The notes: generated from the sequence alone by a model not told the origin. Shown: positions 1 through 8,757, numbered from the stretch's first letter. The stretch is 64,000 nt of DNA from Terrimesophilobacter sp038243605 (GCA_038243605.1 JBBSQX010000005.1:75458-139457); one strand, 5' to 3'. Translations and numbers: made by a program.

Positions 1-189
1 CGTGAATCCGGCCTCTTCCGCCTTCGCCTTCGACTTCGAGTCAGGTTTCAGGCCAATAACGACCTCAACGCCGGAGTCACGCAAGTTTTGCGCGTGCGCG
101 TGCCCTTGCGAACCGTAACCAATAACAGCAACCTTGCGGCCCTGGATGATGGACATGTCAGCATCTTTGTCGTAGAAGATCTCGGCCAT
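1..189 (-). CDS. ilvC: Ketol-acid reductoisomerase, N-terminal part (cut by window edge)
   Basis: This is the start of the NADPH-dependent enzyme that isomerises and reduces acetolactate or acetohydroxybutyrate in valine, leucine and isoleucine synthesis. The visible 63 codons read MAEIFYDKDADMSIIQGRKV and then the dinucleotide-binding motif GYGSQGHAHA, followed by GLKPDSKSKAKA, which is diagnostic of IlvC. The ATG is preceded by an AAGGAG ribosome-binding site, and only 14 bases separate it from the ilvN stop, so it is the last visible gene of the ilvD-ilvB-ilvN-ilvC operon. The C-terminal knotted domain lies outside the window. Confidence 0.95.
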   Translation of the reverse strand, partial: MAEIFYDKDADMSIIQGRKVAVIGYGSQGHAHAQNLRDSGVEVVIGLKPDSKSKAKAEEAGFT

Positions 190-203
190 GGTGTTGTGCT
201 CCT

Positions 204-710
204 TTAGTTTTTGTGAACTCGGTCGGTAATGCTTTTTGAGCCTCGGCCAATAGCCAGAAGACCAGACTGTGCGATCTCTTTAATTCCGTATGGCTCGAGC
301 ACACGCAGCAGCGCCTGCACCTTCGCCGTGTCGCCGGTCACCTCGATGACGAGGGCATCCGTCGAGACATCGACGATACGTGCCCTGAACAGGTTTGTCG
401 CCTCAAGAATCTGACTTCGCGTCGTGTTGTCGACCTTCACCTTGATGAGCATGTGCTCACGCTCAACGGTGTGCGCAGGGTCGAGTTCCACAATCTTGAT
501 GACGTTGATGAGCTTGTTGAGCTGCTTTGTGACTTGCTCGAGCGGGCCCTGCTCAACATCAACGACGACAGTGATTCGGGACAGACCCTCGATCTCGCTC
601 TTGCCAACGGCGAGAGATTCGATGTTGAACCCACGGCGAGCAAAAAGACCAGCCACGCGGGTGAGGAGACCCGGTTTGTCTTCGACGAGCATGGAAAGCA
701 CGTGACTCAT
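204..710 (-). CDS. ilvN: Acetolactate synthase small (regulatory) subunit
   Basis: This 168-residue regulatory subunit binds the large subunit IlvB and gives it valine feedback control. The N-terminus MSHVLSMLVEDKPGLLTRVA is a typical ACT domain, and a second ACT-like half follows (about residues 75-165). I chose the ATG at 710 rather than an in-frame codon six residues upstream, because a GGAGGAG ribosome-binding site sits just before it, inside the end of ilvB. Only two bases separate the ilvB stop from this start, which suggests translational coupling and stoichiometric production of the two subunits. Confidence 0.95.
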   Translation of the reverse strand: MSHVLSMLVEDKPGLLTRVAGLFARRGFNIESLAVGKSEIEGLSRITVVVDVEQGPLEQVTKQLNKLINVIKIVELDPAHTVEREHMLIKVKVDNTTRSQILEATNLFRARIVDVSTDALVIEVTGDTAKVQALLRVLEPYGIKEIAQSGLLAIGRGSKSITDRVHKN

Positions 711-712
711 GG

Positions 713-2548
713 CTACTCCTCCTCCCATTCGGGCGCTTTCTCTCGCGCATACTGCACGCTCGAGTTTCCGACCCCCTGGGGCACCATCGGCCAGACCATG
801 GCGTCAGCGCTCACAATGAAGTCGATCACGACGGGGCGATCGTTGGTTTCGTTTGCGAGCTTGATCGCCGCATCCACTTCCTCTTTTTTCGTGACGCGGA
901 TGCCGAGCGCACCGTACGCATCAGCAAGCTTCACGAAGTCGGGAATCATGACCGTGTCGTGACCGGTGTTCAGGTCGGTGAACGAGTGGCGCCCGTTGTA
1001 GAACAGGGTTTGCCACTGACGCACCATCCCGAGGGAAGAGTTGTTGATGATCGCGACCTTGATCGGGATGTTGTTAATCTTGCAGGTCGCCAGCTCTTGG
1101 TTAGTCATCTGGAAGCAACCGTCGCCATCGATCGCCCACACGATGCGGTCGGGGTTGGCCACTTTCGCACCCATCGCAGCAGGCAATCCGTAGCCCATCG
1201 TTCCGGCACCGCCAGAGTTCAGCCACGCGTTTGGTCGCTCGTACTTGATGAATTGCGCAGCCCACATTTGGTGCTGCCCGACCCCTGCTGCGTAGATCGC
1301 CTCTGGGCCGGTGATAGCACCGACGCGCTCAATCACGTATTGAGGAGACAGCAAGCCGTCTTCTGGCTCCGTGTACCCGAGTGGAAAACGCATTCGCAAC
1401 TCGTTCAAACGATTCCACCATTGGGCGATATCAGGTGTCGTCTTCTTGAGAGCCTCGTTGTAGGCCTCGAGCAGATCGGCGATGACATCTTTGGCATCGC
1501 CGACGATGGGAATATCTGCGATACGGATCTTCGAGATCTCGGCCGGGTCGACATCCACGTGAATCACGGTCGCGTCGGGCGCAAACTCACTCGGCTTGCC
1601 CGTGACCCGGTCGTCGAACCTCGCACCGAGCACGATGAGCAGATCTGCTTCCTGAAGGGCGAGCACCGCTGGCACTGTGCCGTGCATCCCAGGCATGCCG
1701 AGGTGCTGCTGGTGCGAGTCGGGGAATGCTCCTCGCGCCATGAGCGTTGTGACGACGGGAACACCGGTCACGTTGGCGAGCTCAAGTAGCTCCTTTGAGG
1801 CCTCGGCACGGATGACTCCGCCCCCGACGTAGAAGACGGGCCGCTTGGCTTCCGCGATCAACTTTGCCGCAGCCTGAACCTGCTTGCCGTGTGCCTTGGT
1901 CACAGGACGGTAGCCGGGAAGGTCAATCTTCGGCGGCCAAATAAACGGGGCGCTCGCCTGCTGAGCATCTTTGGTGATATCAACGAGAACGGGCCCTGGT
2001 CGCCCCGTCGACGCGATGAGGTAGGCGGCGGCGATCGTGGCCGGGATGTCTTCTGGGCGGGTGACAAGAAAGGAGTGTTTCGTGATGGGCATCGCGATGC
2101 CGACGATGTCGACTTCTTGGAAAGCATCTGTACCCATGGAGGTGGAGAAAACCTGGCCGGTGATCGCCAGAAGTGGCACTGAGTCCATGTGAGCATCCGC
2201 GATGGCGGTGACGAGGTTCGTTGCGCCGGGCCCGCTTGTCGCAATACACACACCGACCTTGCCGGTCGAGGATGCGTAGCCTTCTGCCGCGTGACCTGCA
2301 CCCTGTTCGTGACGCACAAGGATGTGGCGAATGGTGGTCGATGACATCAGCTCGTCGTAAAACGGCATGATGGCACCGCCTGGGAGCCCGAAGACATCCT
2401 TGACGCCAAGATTCTCGAGCGAACGCAGAATCGCGCCAGACCCGGTAAGAACCTCAGGTTTGGCCGCACTCGCGGCAAGCTTCTTGGGCGTTACCGTCGC
2501 GTCACTAGGCTTCGCTGCGTGTGGCACGGTTTTAGATTCCGTGGGCAT
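713..2548 (-). CDS. ilvB: Acetolactate synthase large (catalytic) subunit
   Basis: This 611-residue thiamine-diphosphate enzyme condenses pyruvate with pyruvate or 2-ketobutyrate, the first common step of branched-chain amino-acid synthesis. Visible signatures are FGLPGGAIMPFYDE and RHEQGAGHAAEGYA (catalytic glutamate region) near the N-terminus, and the ThDP/metal motif GDGCFQMTNQELAT with IINN near residue 500. A 30-residue Lys/Ala/Thr-rich N-terminal extension precedes the conserved core, as is common in actinobacteria. The start MPTESK was chosen because a longer in-frame reading runs into ilvD, and an AAAGGAA site precedes this ATG. ilvD ends 40 bases upstream. Confidence 0.95.
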   Translation of the reverse strand: MPTESKTVPHAAKPSDATVTPKKLAASAAKPEVLTGSGAILRSLENLGVKDVFGLPGGAIMPFYDELMSSTTIRHILVRHEQGAGHAAEGYASSTGKVGVCIATSGPGATNLVTAIADAHMDSVPLLAITGQVFSTSMGTDAFQEVDIVGIAMPITKHSFLVTRPEDIPATIAAAYLIASTGRPGPVLVDITKDAQQASAPFIWPPKIDLPGYRPVTKAHGKQVQAAAKLIAEAKRPVFYVGGGVIRAEASKELLELANVTGVPVVTTLMARGAFPDSHQQHLGMPGMHGTVPAVLALQEADLLIVLGARFDDRVTGKPSEFAPDATVIHVDVDPAEISKIRIADIPIVGDAKDVIADLLEAYNEALKKTTPDIAQWWNRLNELRMRFPLGYTEPEDGLLSPQYVIERVGAITGPEAIYAAGVGQHQMWAAQFIKYERPNAWLNSGGAGTMGYGLPAAMGAKVANPDRIVWAIDGDGCFQMTNQELATCKINNIPIKVAIINNSSLGMVRQWQTLFYNGRHSFTDLNTGHDTVMIPDFVKLADAYGALGIRVTKKEEVDAAIKLANETNDRPVVIDFIVSADAMVWPMVPQGVGNSSVQYAREKAPEWEEE

Positions 2549-2588
2549 GAGTTGCGTTTCCTTTGGGTTATCTGTTGTGGGCGCGCGG

Positions 2589-4283
2589 TTACCCGGTGAT
2601 CGCGCCCTCGGCGGCCGAGTGCACGAGCTTCGAGTATTTTGCGAGAACGCCGCGGGTGTAGCGGGGCGGAAGAGGGGCCCAGCCGTTGCGGCGGGATTCC
2701 AGCTCAGAAGGCTCAACAAGTAAGTCGAGCGAGCGAGCGGCGATATCGACCCGTATCAGATCACCATCGCGCACGAAGGCGATGGGACCTGCATCCACCG
2801 CTTCGGGAGCTATATGGCCGATGCACAGGCCGGTTGTGCCGCCTGAGAATCTGCCGTCCGTCAAGAGTAATACATCTTTTCCGAGACCTGCGCCCTTGAT
2901 GGAGGCGGTGATGGCGAGCATCTCGCGCATCCCAGGCCCGCCCTTTGGCCCTTCATACCGGATGACGATGACGTCACCCTTCTTGATCTCTCCGTCAGCG
3001 AGAGCGTCCATTGCGGCGCGCTCGCGTTCGAACACGTGGGCAGGCCCTTCGAAAACGTCGAGGTCGAATCCGGCGGTCTTGACCACGGCACCATCCGGTG
3101 CAAACGTGCCGTGCAAAATGGTGATGCCTCCGGTGGCATGGATGGGGTTGTCGAGGGTGCGGATAACTTCGCCATCGAGCGGTTCTGGATTGATCTCTGC
3201 GAGGTTCTCGGCCACGGTTTTGCCGGTGACAGTGAGGGCATCGCCGTGGATGAGTCCGGCATCCAGCAGCGCCTTCATCACGACCGGAACACCACCGTGG
3301 CGGTCGACATCGTTCATGACGTACTTGCCGAACGGCTTGAGGTCACCGATGTGCGGGGTCTTGTCTCCGATGCGGTTGAAGTCGGCAAGGGTGAGGTCAA
3401 CATCCGCTTCACGGGCGATGGCCAGCAAGTGCAACACGACGTTTGTGGAGCCGCCGAAAGCCATCGCCACCGCAATGGCATTTTCAAACGCCTTCTTCGT
3501 GAGGATGTCGCGCGCGGTAATTCCCAAACGCAGCATGTTCACTACGGCCTCGCCAGAGCGGTGAGCGAAGTAGTCGCGGCGACGGTCAGCAGCGGGTGGC
3601 GCAGCGGAGCCCGGCAGGCTCATGCCGAGCGCTTCGGCAACACTCGCCATGGTGTTCGCCGTATACATGCCTCCGCAGGCACCTTCGCCGGGAACAATCG
3701 CACACTCGATGCGGTGTGCGTCGATCGCCGACATCTTGCCGGCCTTTACTGCACCCACCGCCTCGAAAGAGTCGATGATAGTGACCTCTTTCTCGGTGCC
3801 GTCTTCAAGCTTCACCCAGCCTGGGGCAGTCGATCCGGCATAGAGGAACACCGAAGCGAGGTCGAGCCGTGCGGCGGCCATCAACATTCCGGGAAGCGAC
3901 TTGTCGCATCCCGCAAGCAACACCGACCCGTCGAGGCGTTCTGCCATCATGACGGTTTCGACCGAGTCGGCGATGACCTCGCGGCTCACGAGGGAGAAGT
4001 GCATCCCTTCGTGGCCCATCGAAATACCGTCAGAGACGGAGATGGTGCCGAACTGCAGCGGGTATCCGCCGCCAGAATGCACACCCTCTTTTGAGGCTTG
4101 CGCGAGCCGATCAAGGCTCAAGTTGCAGGGGGTGATCTCGTTCCACGAGCTCGCGATACCGATCTGCGGTTTGTCCCAATCGGCGTCGCCCATTCCCACC
4201 GCGCGGAGCATACCGCGCGACGTCATGGCTTCAATTCCGTCGGTGACGACACGCGAACGGGGTTTCATGTCGTGCTCAGGCAT
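2589..4283 (-). CDS. ilvD: Dihydroxy-acid dehydratase
   Basis: This 564-residue iron-sulfur enzyme dehydrates 2,3-dihydroxy acids to the keto acids of valine and isoleucine. The cysteine motifs LLAGCDKSLPGMLMA and GEGACGGMYTANTM, typical of cluster ligation in the IlvD/Edd family, are intact, and the C-terminal GRFSGGTTGLCIGH region is present. It is the first gene of an ilvD-B-N-C operon. No ribosome-binding site precedes the first ATG; a -10 element ends six bases upstream, so the transcript is probably leaderless. An alternative ATG five codons in (MKPRS) also lacks a ribosome-binding site. Confidence 0.95.
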   Translation of the reverse strand: MPEHDMKPRSRVVTDGIEAMTSRGMLRAVGMGDADWDKPQIGIASSWNEITPCNLSLDRLAQASKEGVHSGGGYPLQFGTISVSDGISMGHEGMHFSLVSREVIADSVETVMMAERLDGSVLLAGCDKSLPGMLMAAARLDLASVFLYAGSTAPGWVKLEDGTEKEVTIIDSFEAVGAVKAGKMSAIDAHRIECAIVPGEGACGGMYTANTMASVAEALGMSLPGSAAPPAADRRRDYFAHRSGEAVVNMLRLGITARDILTKKAFENAIAVAMAFGGSTNVVLHLLAIAREADVDLTLADFNRIGDKTPHIGDLKPFGKYVMNDVDRHGGVPVVMKALLDAGLIHGDALTVTGKTVAENLAEINPEPLDGEVIRTLDNPIHATGGITILHGTFAPDGAVVKTAGFDLDVFEGPAHVFERERAAMDALADGEIKKGDVIVIRYEGPKGGPGMREMLAITASIKGAGLGKDVLLLTDGRFSGGTTGLCIGHIAPEAVDAGPIAFVRDGDLIRVDIAARSLDLLVEPSELESRRNGWAPLPPRYTRGVLAKYSKLVHSAAEGAITG

Positions 4284-4289
4284 GCATCG

Positions 4290-4317
4290 AGTCTAGAACT
4301 TTCACGGGCGAGACCAA
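4290..4317 (-). promoter_or_regulatory. Promoter of the ilvD-ilvB-ilvN-ilvC operon (predicted)
   Basis: On the minus strand a -35-like TTGGTC (4312-4317) and a -10 TAGACT (4290-4295) are separated by 16 bases. The ilvD ATG begins six bases after the -10, where transcription would start, so the mRNA is predicted to be leaderless. The element lies in the 41-base gap between otsB and ilvD. Confidence 0.55.
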
Positions 4318-4324
4318 GAGCTTA

Positions 4325-5128
4325 CTAGGGAGTCCTACTAGTGCGCGCGAACCCGACGGCCGCATCCCTCGCTGTCGCGAGTGCCGCCAGCAGTCGTACA
4401 GCCTCTTCTGGATTCGCAATTCGAAACTCGGCTGCGGTTTCTCCTTCGCCCACCTTGACCCCGACGTCGTCTGGCGTCAGCGCCCGAAATCCGTCTTCGT
4501 CTGTGACGTCATCCCCGATAAAGACCACCGCTGTTGCGGCAGACTGCTCTCGCAGCCAGTCCAACGCCGCACCCTTATTTGAGGCGCGAACGAGAAACTC
4601 CAGAATGTCTTTTCCGTAACGTTCCGTAATATGCCCCGCACTATCCAGCGCCGTGATGGAGGTCGAAGCTTCGCGCCGTGCGCCTTCTGCGTCTTCTGCC
4701 GACGCCAACCGAGTGTGAAGTGCGCACCCAGACGGCTTGCGTTCCAGATGTGCGCCAGGGAAGCGAGCAGCCGCCTCCTCTGCTGCGAAGCAGACCGCCT
4801 CAAGAAGCTCATGCTCCTGCTCCGTGAGAGTCGGTCCGGTTTCTTTGCCCGCGACGCGAGATTCTGCGCCGTGCGATCCCACGAGAACTACTTCGGCGGG
4901 AACAGTCAAGACCTCACGGAGGCCACCCAGCGGTCTTCCTGAGACGATCGCGACGACGGTATCGGCAGATTTGGAGAGCGCCTCGATGGCATGAACGGCT
5001 CCGGGTAGCGCCCTGGCCGCCGCCGGGTCGTCGACAGTCGGGGCAAGAGTGCCATCGAAGTCGAGCGCCACAAGCAGGGAGGCGGCGGAAGCAACACGCT
5101 TAATTGCATCAAATGCAGGCAGCGTCAT
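4325..5128 (-). CDS. otsB: Trehalose-6-phosphate phosphatase
   Basis: This 267-residue HAD-superfamily phosphatase would remove the phosphate from trehalose 6-phosphate made by OtsA. HAD motif I is ALDFDGTLAPTVDDP (nucleophilic aspartate first), motif II is AIVSGR, and the distal acidic motif is FIGDDVTDEDGF. The start at MTLPAF is set by an ATGA overlap with the otsA stop; an upstream in-frame reading inside otsA looks artificial. The two genes form a tight trehalose operon. Trehalose acts as osmoprotectant and, in mycolate-free relatives, as a storage or stress sugar. Confidence 0.93.
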   Translation of the reverse strand: MTLPAFDAIKRVASAASLLVALDFDGTLAPTVDDPAAARALPGAVHAIEALSKSADTVVAIVSGRPLGGLREVLTVPAEVVLVGSHGAESRVAGKETGPTLTEQEHELLEAVCFAAEEAAARFPGAHLERKPSGCALHTRLASAEDAEGARREASTSITALDSAGHITERYGKDILEFLVRASNKGAALDWLREQSAATAVVFIGDDVTDEDGFRALTPDDVGVKVGEGETAAEFRIANPEEAVRLLAALATARDAAVGFARTSRTP

Positions 5129-6621
5129 TCTTGCTCTTCTTCCACTTCTGTCTGTCGGTGAGCAGTCAACGCAGTGAGGAACCCGTTTGACCACTTCTGG
5201 ACATCGTCTTCAAAAACTCGGCGTCTCAAACTCCGCATCCGAAGGGCGCGCTCAGCTTTCGGCATCTCTATTGCCGACATAATCGCGTCTTTCACTCCCT
5301 CAATATCGTGCGGGTTGACCATAACTGCGCGTTTCAGCTCGTCAGAGGCACCGGCGAACTCAGAGAGTACAAGCACTCCGTCATTGTCGTAGCGCGAGGC
5401 CACATACTCTTTGGCCACGAGGTTCATGCCGTCACGCAGCGCGGTGACGAGCATGACATCCGCGGCGAGATACAGCGCCACCATCTCTTCGCGCGGGTAG
5501 CTGTGATGGTGGTAGCTGATGGCGTGGTGCCCGAGATCAGAGTATTCGCCGTTGATGCGGCCCACCGTCACCTCCACCTCATCGCGCAAATCCATGTAAC
5601 TCTGAACGCGTTCACGACTTGGGCTCGCCACCTGGACGAGAATCACATCTTCTGGCGCGAGGCGACCCTCCGCGAGTAATTCACCGTAAGCAAGTAGCCG
5701 GTGACGAATTCCCTTCGTGTAGTCGAGCCGATCGACGCCAAGCATGACCGTCTTCGGGTTGCCGAGGTTGGCCCGTATCTCGTCGGCCCGAGCACGAATA
5801 TCTTCCCTGTGTGCCGTGTGTTGAAAGTAGGCAGAGTCGATGGAGATCGGAAACTTTTTGGCCAGCACAATGCGGTAAGGGCCCTCGGTGCGGATTTGCC
5901 CGTGCACGCGTCGCCCAGGGTTCGGGTCTGTGAGCGGCACGGTGATCTGTTGGGCTTTCGTAGCGAAGCCTTTGAGTTTGCGAACAGCCTGAGCGAAGTT
6001 GCCGGCATCCGCATCGCGCTGAAACCCCACCACATCGGCACCGAGAAGGCCCTCAATGATTTGGGTGCGCCACGGGAGCTGAGAAAAAAGACCGTATGAC
6101 GGGAATGGGATGTGGTTGAAGAAGCCAATAGTGAGATCGGGACGAGATTCTCTCAGCAGCTTTGGTACAAGCTGAAGCTGGTAATCCTGCACCCACACGA
6201 CGGCACCGTGGCTAGCGACTTGCGCCGTGCGCTCGGCGAACCGCTGGTTGACGGTTTTGTACGCCTCCCACCACTCCCGCAAGAAGGCCGGAACGGCGAT
6301 GACGTCGTGGTACAGCGGCCAGAGGGTTCCGTTCGAGAAGCCCTCGTAGTAGTTCTCAACTTCTGACGCAGAAAGCGAAACGGGAACCAGCCTCATGCCA
6401 CCGGTGTCGAATGGTTCAAGCGCAAGATCGGCGCGCCCAGGCCATCCCACCCATGCCCCAACGTGCCGGTGCATGACGGGCTCAAGAGCGGCAACAAGCC
6501 CACCTGGGGACTGCGCCCACGTCTGGTTTCCGTGCTCATCAATCACGCTGTCAACCGGTAACCGGTTAGATACGACGATGAAGTCGTAGAGACGTTCTTG
6601 TGACGTCGATTTCTGTGCCAT
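5125..6621 (-). CDS. otsA: Alpha,alpha-trehalose-phosphate synthase (GT20)
   Basis: This 498-residue GT20 retaining glycosyltransferase joins a nucleotide-activated glucose to glucose 6-phosphate. Family signatures seen are FIVVSNRLPVDS at the N-terminus, WVQDYQLQLVPKLLR, IGFFNHIPFPSYGLF, LGVDRLDYTKGI and DGMNLVAKEYVASR. I chose MAQKS at 6621 because GCAGGAGC precedes it at good distance. The ATG seven codons upstream has no ribosome-binding site and lies close to a -10-like TAGCGT, which fits a short 5' leader. The stop overlaps the otsB start (ATGA). Confidence 0.94.
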   Translation of the reverse strand: MAQKSTSQERLYDFIVVSNRLPVDSVIDEHGNQTWAQSPGGLVAALEPVMHRHVGAWVGWPGRADLALEPFDTGGMRLVPVSLSASEVENYYEGFSNGTLWPLYHDVIAVPAFLREWWEAYKTVNQRFAERTAQVASHGAVVWVQDYQLQLVPKLLRESRPDLTIGFFNHIPFPSYGLFSQLPWRTQIIEGLLGADVVGFQRDADAGNFAQAVRKLKGFATKAQQITVPLTDPNPGRRVHGQIRTEGPYRIVLAKKFPISIDSAYFQHTAHREDIRARADEIRANLGNPKTVMLGVDRLDYTKGIRHRLLAYGELLAEGRLAPEDVILVQVASPSRERVQSYMDLRDEVEVTVGRINGEYSDLGHHAISYHHHSYPREEMVALYLAADVMLVTALRDGMNLVAKEYVASRYDNDGVLVLSEFAGASDELKRAVMVNPHDIEGVKDAIMSAIEMPKAERALRMRSLRRRVFEDDVQKWSNGFLTALTAHRQTEVEEEQE

Positions 6622-6712
6622 CTTTGCGTCGCTCCTGCCCATCGGTCACGCTATCAGCAGTGCCTGCACTTGCCCCGAGCATCATTATCGGGCCACGTTC
6701 ATCTTTGGTGTT

Positions 6713-6718
6713 TACACT
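6713..6718 (+). promoter_or_regulatory. -10 element upstream of the TIM-barrel gene (predicted)
   Basis: TACACT lies nine bases before the ATG at 6728 and three bases before a possible TTG start at 6722. No ribosome-binding site is visible between it and the gene. No convincing -35 hexamer was found. Confidence 0.4.
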
Positions 6719-6727
6719 AGGTTGCAC

Positions 6728-7618
6728 ATGATCAACATCGGAATGAGCACCTCAGCCGTTTACCCGCTCTCGACAGAGAACGCGTTTCGGCTATCCCGAC
6801 TTGCCGGTTTTGACGGTGTCGAGGTCATGGTGACCAACGACGAGGTGACGCAGGATGCCGCAGCGCTTCTCGAACTCTCCGAACGCTACGAGCAAAAGAT
6901 CTTGTCAATCCACGCCCCCGTTCTGCTTCTGACCCACTTCGTGTGGGGTCGCGACCCACGAGTGAAGCTTGAGAAGTCTGCCGAACTCGCGCTGGCTGTT
7001 GGAGCAAAAACCGTTGTCGTTCATCCCCCCTTCCGTTGGCAAGCGCAGTACGCTCGCGACTTTCTGCGGATCGTGCGCGAAACTGCCACATCTTATGGTG
7101 TTGAAATTGCGGTAGAAAACATGTTCCCGTGGAAGGTTGCGCGGCAGAACCTGAAGGCTTACTCTCCTGGCACTGACCCAACGACCATGGACTGTGACGC
7201 CATGACCCTCGACTTCTCGCACGCAGCCCTTTCTGGGCGCGACTCGCTCGAGCTTGCGATGGCGATGGGAACCAAGCTACGCCACGTGCACTTGTGTGAC
7301 GGCTCAGGCTCGCTCGATGAGGGTCGTGTCTTTGACGAGCACCTTTTGCCGGGTCACGGCAACGAACCGGTTGCCGAAGTACTTGAATATCTCGTCCGCC
7401 AGAAATGGGATGGCTCAGTCGTGGCTGAAGTCAACACCCGCAAGGCGAAGGATGAAGACGGGCGCCTAGAGCTCTTGCGCGAAACCCTCGCGTTCGCTCA
7501 AGCCCATTTGGGGACCGCCACACGGGGCTACTTTTGGCACCCGCATCCTGTAGACGTCGTTGGCGCGTTCCGCCGCGCTGGCCGTCGCGCCAAAGCTGCA
7601 TTTCGCTCAAATAGCTGA
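6728..7618 (+). CDS. Sugar phosphate isomerase/epimerase-like TIM-barrel protein
   Basis: This 296-residue protein belongs to the xylose isomerase-like TIM-barrel (AP endonuclease 2) superfamily. Barrel strands with metal-ligand candidates can be seen: FDGVEVMV, ILSIHAPVLL, KTVVVHPPF, EIAVENMF (Glu), MTLDFSHA (Asp and His), LRHVHLCDG and VVAEVNTR (Glu). The natural substrate cannot be read from the sequence; relatives act on keto sugars, inositols or hydroxypyruvate. The last 25 residues are basic and Ala/Arg-rich. It stands alone and divergent from otsA. A TTG two codons upstream (6722) is an alternative start. Confidence 0.8.
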   Translation: MINIGMSTSAVYPLSTENAFRLSRLAGFDGVEVMVTNDEVTQDAAALLELSERYEQKILSIHAPVLLLTHFVWGRDPRVKLEKSAELALAVGAKTVVVHPPFRWQAQYARDFLRIVRETATSYGVEIAVENMFPWKVARQNLKAYSPGTDPTTMDCDAMTLDFSHAALSGRDSLELAMAMGTKLRHVHLCDGSGSLDEGRVFDEHLLPGHGNEPVAEVLEYLVRQKWDGSVVAEVNTRKAKDEDGRLELLRETLAFAQAHLGTATRGYFWHPHPVDVVGAFRRAGRRAKAAFRSNS

Positions 7619-7831
7619 GCTCATACGGCTCTGCTCGCACTGCCGATACGGGAACCAGCCCCTGCGATGATGCCTTGTATGCCAGAGACAACCCGCAGGT
7701 GAGCGGCAGCAGTGCACTCACCCAAACTCAAGCCTCATCGCTCGGTGCTCACTCAGCGCATGGTGGCACCGCCCCTGTGAATGACATCTGTGAATGGGCC
7801 TCAGCTTCACCGGACGCGATATCGTTGACGA
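7619..7831. other. Intergenic gap without recognised gene
   Basis: These 213 bases hold no open frame with coding character that I can support. The last 12 bases carry the -10-like element listed for the next gene. No terminator-like hairpin was recognised after the TIM-barrel gene. Confidence 0.5.
7820..7825 (+). promoter_or_regulatory. -10 element of the small membrane protein gene (predicted)
   Basis: TATCGT is followed by six bases and then the GTG at 7832. This is the same leaderless spacing seen at several other starts in the window, and it supports the GTG over the internal ATG at 7859. Confidence 0.4.
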
Positions 7832-8017
7832 GTGCGAAAGTATATTTTTAGCGGGACCATGCTCAGCGCTTTGTTTGGCGGCTGGAGCACCGTGCAAGCC
7901 ACACGCAAAGGGCCCCGTGACTGGCGCCTCGCCATTATGTGGCTTATTTGGGGTCTAACTGTTGCCGTGGCCGTCGGCACCGTCTTAAAAGACGACGTCA
8001 AAGAACTTGAGGAGTAA
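7832..8017 (+). CDS. Small single-span membrane protein, unknown function
   Basis: This 61-residue protein has a short basic stretch (TRKGPRDWR), then one hydrophobic span (LAIMWLIWGLTVAVAVGTVL, about residues 33-52), and an acidic tail KDDVKELEE. No known domain is recognised. A GAGGAG motif at its 3' end acts as the ribosome-binding site of the next gene, eight bases before a possible TTG start, so the two genes are probably co-expressed. The start is uncertain: GTG at 7832 fits a leaderless transcript, and ATG at 7859 would give 52 residues. Confidence 0.6.
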   Translation: MRKYIFSGTMLSALFGGWSTVQATRKGPRDWRLAIMWLIWGLTVAVAVGTVLKDDVKELEE

Positions 8018-8025
8018 ATATTTTG

Positions 8026-8739
8026 ATGCATAACTTCGGTTGGGGAATCTGGTCCAACATGCTTACTTACGCAGGCGGGATATTCATCTTCTTCGTCTGG
8101 TTCATCATGTTCGCCATCGTGGTTTTGATTGCCGTTCTTCTGGTGAAGTTCTTGCTCGTCGGCACCAAAGCTGCCCAAATTTATGTCGCCAAGCACGAAC
8201 CCGCCTTGCCAGCTCGACCCACCGACAAGGTCACACCACCTTCTGGCGCAGCACCTTCTAGCACAGCACCTTCTAGCACAGCACCTTCCAGCGCAGCAAC
8301 CACTAACGCAGCACCTAACACCCCAACCAAAACAGCCGCCACTTTAACTACTCCCAAGACATCTGCGCCTGCCAACACGCCCAAGGTCTCGCCCGCTGCA
8401 CCTGGAGTTGCACCTGCCGTCACGGTGGTCACTCCTGCCGCTGCGGCCACCAGCAGTGCCGCAAAGACCGCTGCAGCGAAGAACACCGCAGCGAAGAACA
8501 GTCCGGCTAAGAGCCACAGAGTACCTGCCGCGACCACCTCGACCCCCGCTCCTGAAAAGTCCGCTCCAGAAAAGCCGGAGTCAAAGAGCACAGTGTTATC
8601 ACCCACTACGTCACCCACTACCTCACCCACAAAGCCCGCCGCCGCGTCGAAAGCACCGGCAAAGCCTGCGGGGAACATTCCCCGCACTCCACGATCGCCA
8701 AAGGGTTCGGCGCCAAGGTCTGCACCGAAGAAGCCGTAG
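8026..8739 (+). CDS. Membrane protein with long Ala/Pro/Thr/Lys-rich tail
   Basis: This 237-residue protein has one strongly hydrophobic N-terminal segment (about residues 15-48, FIFFVWFIMFAIVVLIAVLL), then a tail of about 180 residues made almost only of Ala, Pro, Ser, Thr and Lys. The composition resembles disordered cell-wall-spanning or nucleic-acid-binding linkers. Basic SPK/APK-type patterns become frequent towards the C-terminus (PRTPRSPKGSAPRSAPKKP). The first part of the tail is a 15-bp tandem repeat. The start is ATG 8026 or the TTG codon directly before it, both downstream of GAGGAG. Function unknown. Confidence 0.65.
   Translation: MHNFGWGIWSNMLTYAGGIFIFFVWFIMFAIVVLIAVLLVKFLLVGTKAAQIYVAKHEPALPARPTDKVTPPSGAAPSSTAPSSTAPSSAATTNAAPNTPTKTAATLTTPKTSAPANTPKVSPAAPGVAPAVTVVTPAAAATSSAAKTAAAKNTAAKNSPAKSHRVPAATTSTPAPEKSAPEKPESKSTVLSPTTSPTTSPTKPAAASKAPAKPAGNIPRTPRSPKGSAPRSAPKKP
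8239..8298 (+). repeat. Four tandem copies of a 15-bp coding repeat
   Basis: The unit CCTTCTAGCACAGCA occurs four times without gaps (8239-8253, 8254-8268, 8269-8283, 8284-8298). The two middle copies are identical and the outer ones differ at two or three bases. It encodes a PSSTA-type peptide repeat, and the length is a multiple of three, so copy-number change keeps the frame. Confidence 0.85.
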
Positions 8740-8745
8740 GCATCC

Positions 8746-8751
8746 TAGGAT
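8746..8751 (+). promoter_or_regulatory. -10 element of the 58-residue membrane protein gene (predicted)
   Basis: TAGGAT is followed by six bases and then the ATG at 8758, the leaderless arrangement that recurs in this window. A GTAGGT stretch in the gap could alternatively act as a weak ribosome-binding site. Confidence 0.4.
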
Positions 8752-8757
8752 GTAGGT

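Noticed and set aside
959..1789. 276-codon open frame on the plus strand opposite ilvB
   Set aside because: Antisense shadow; ilvB has all ThDP-enzyme motifs in the other reading.
2549..2588. Attenuator or leader peptide before ilvB
   Set aside because: Only 40 bases separate ilvD and ilvB; no run of Leu/Val/Ile codons and no competing hairpins were seen.
3036..4094. 352-codon open frame on the plus strand opposite ilvD
   Set aside because: Antisense shadow of a clearly real enzyme with intact motifs; composition is unlike a protein.
6673..6691. CCCGA...TCGGG inverted repeat between otsA and the TIM-barrel gene
   Set aside because: Five-base arms are too short to separate from chance, and the position shows no clear link to either promoter.
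7431..7721. 96-codon frame on the minus strand over the end of the TIM-barrel gene
   Set aside because: Overlaps a well-supported gene and shows no hydrophobic or domain pattern of its own.
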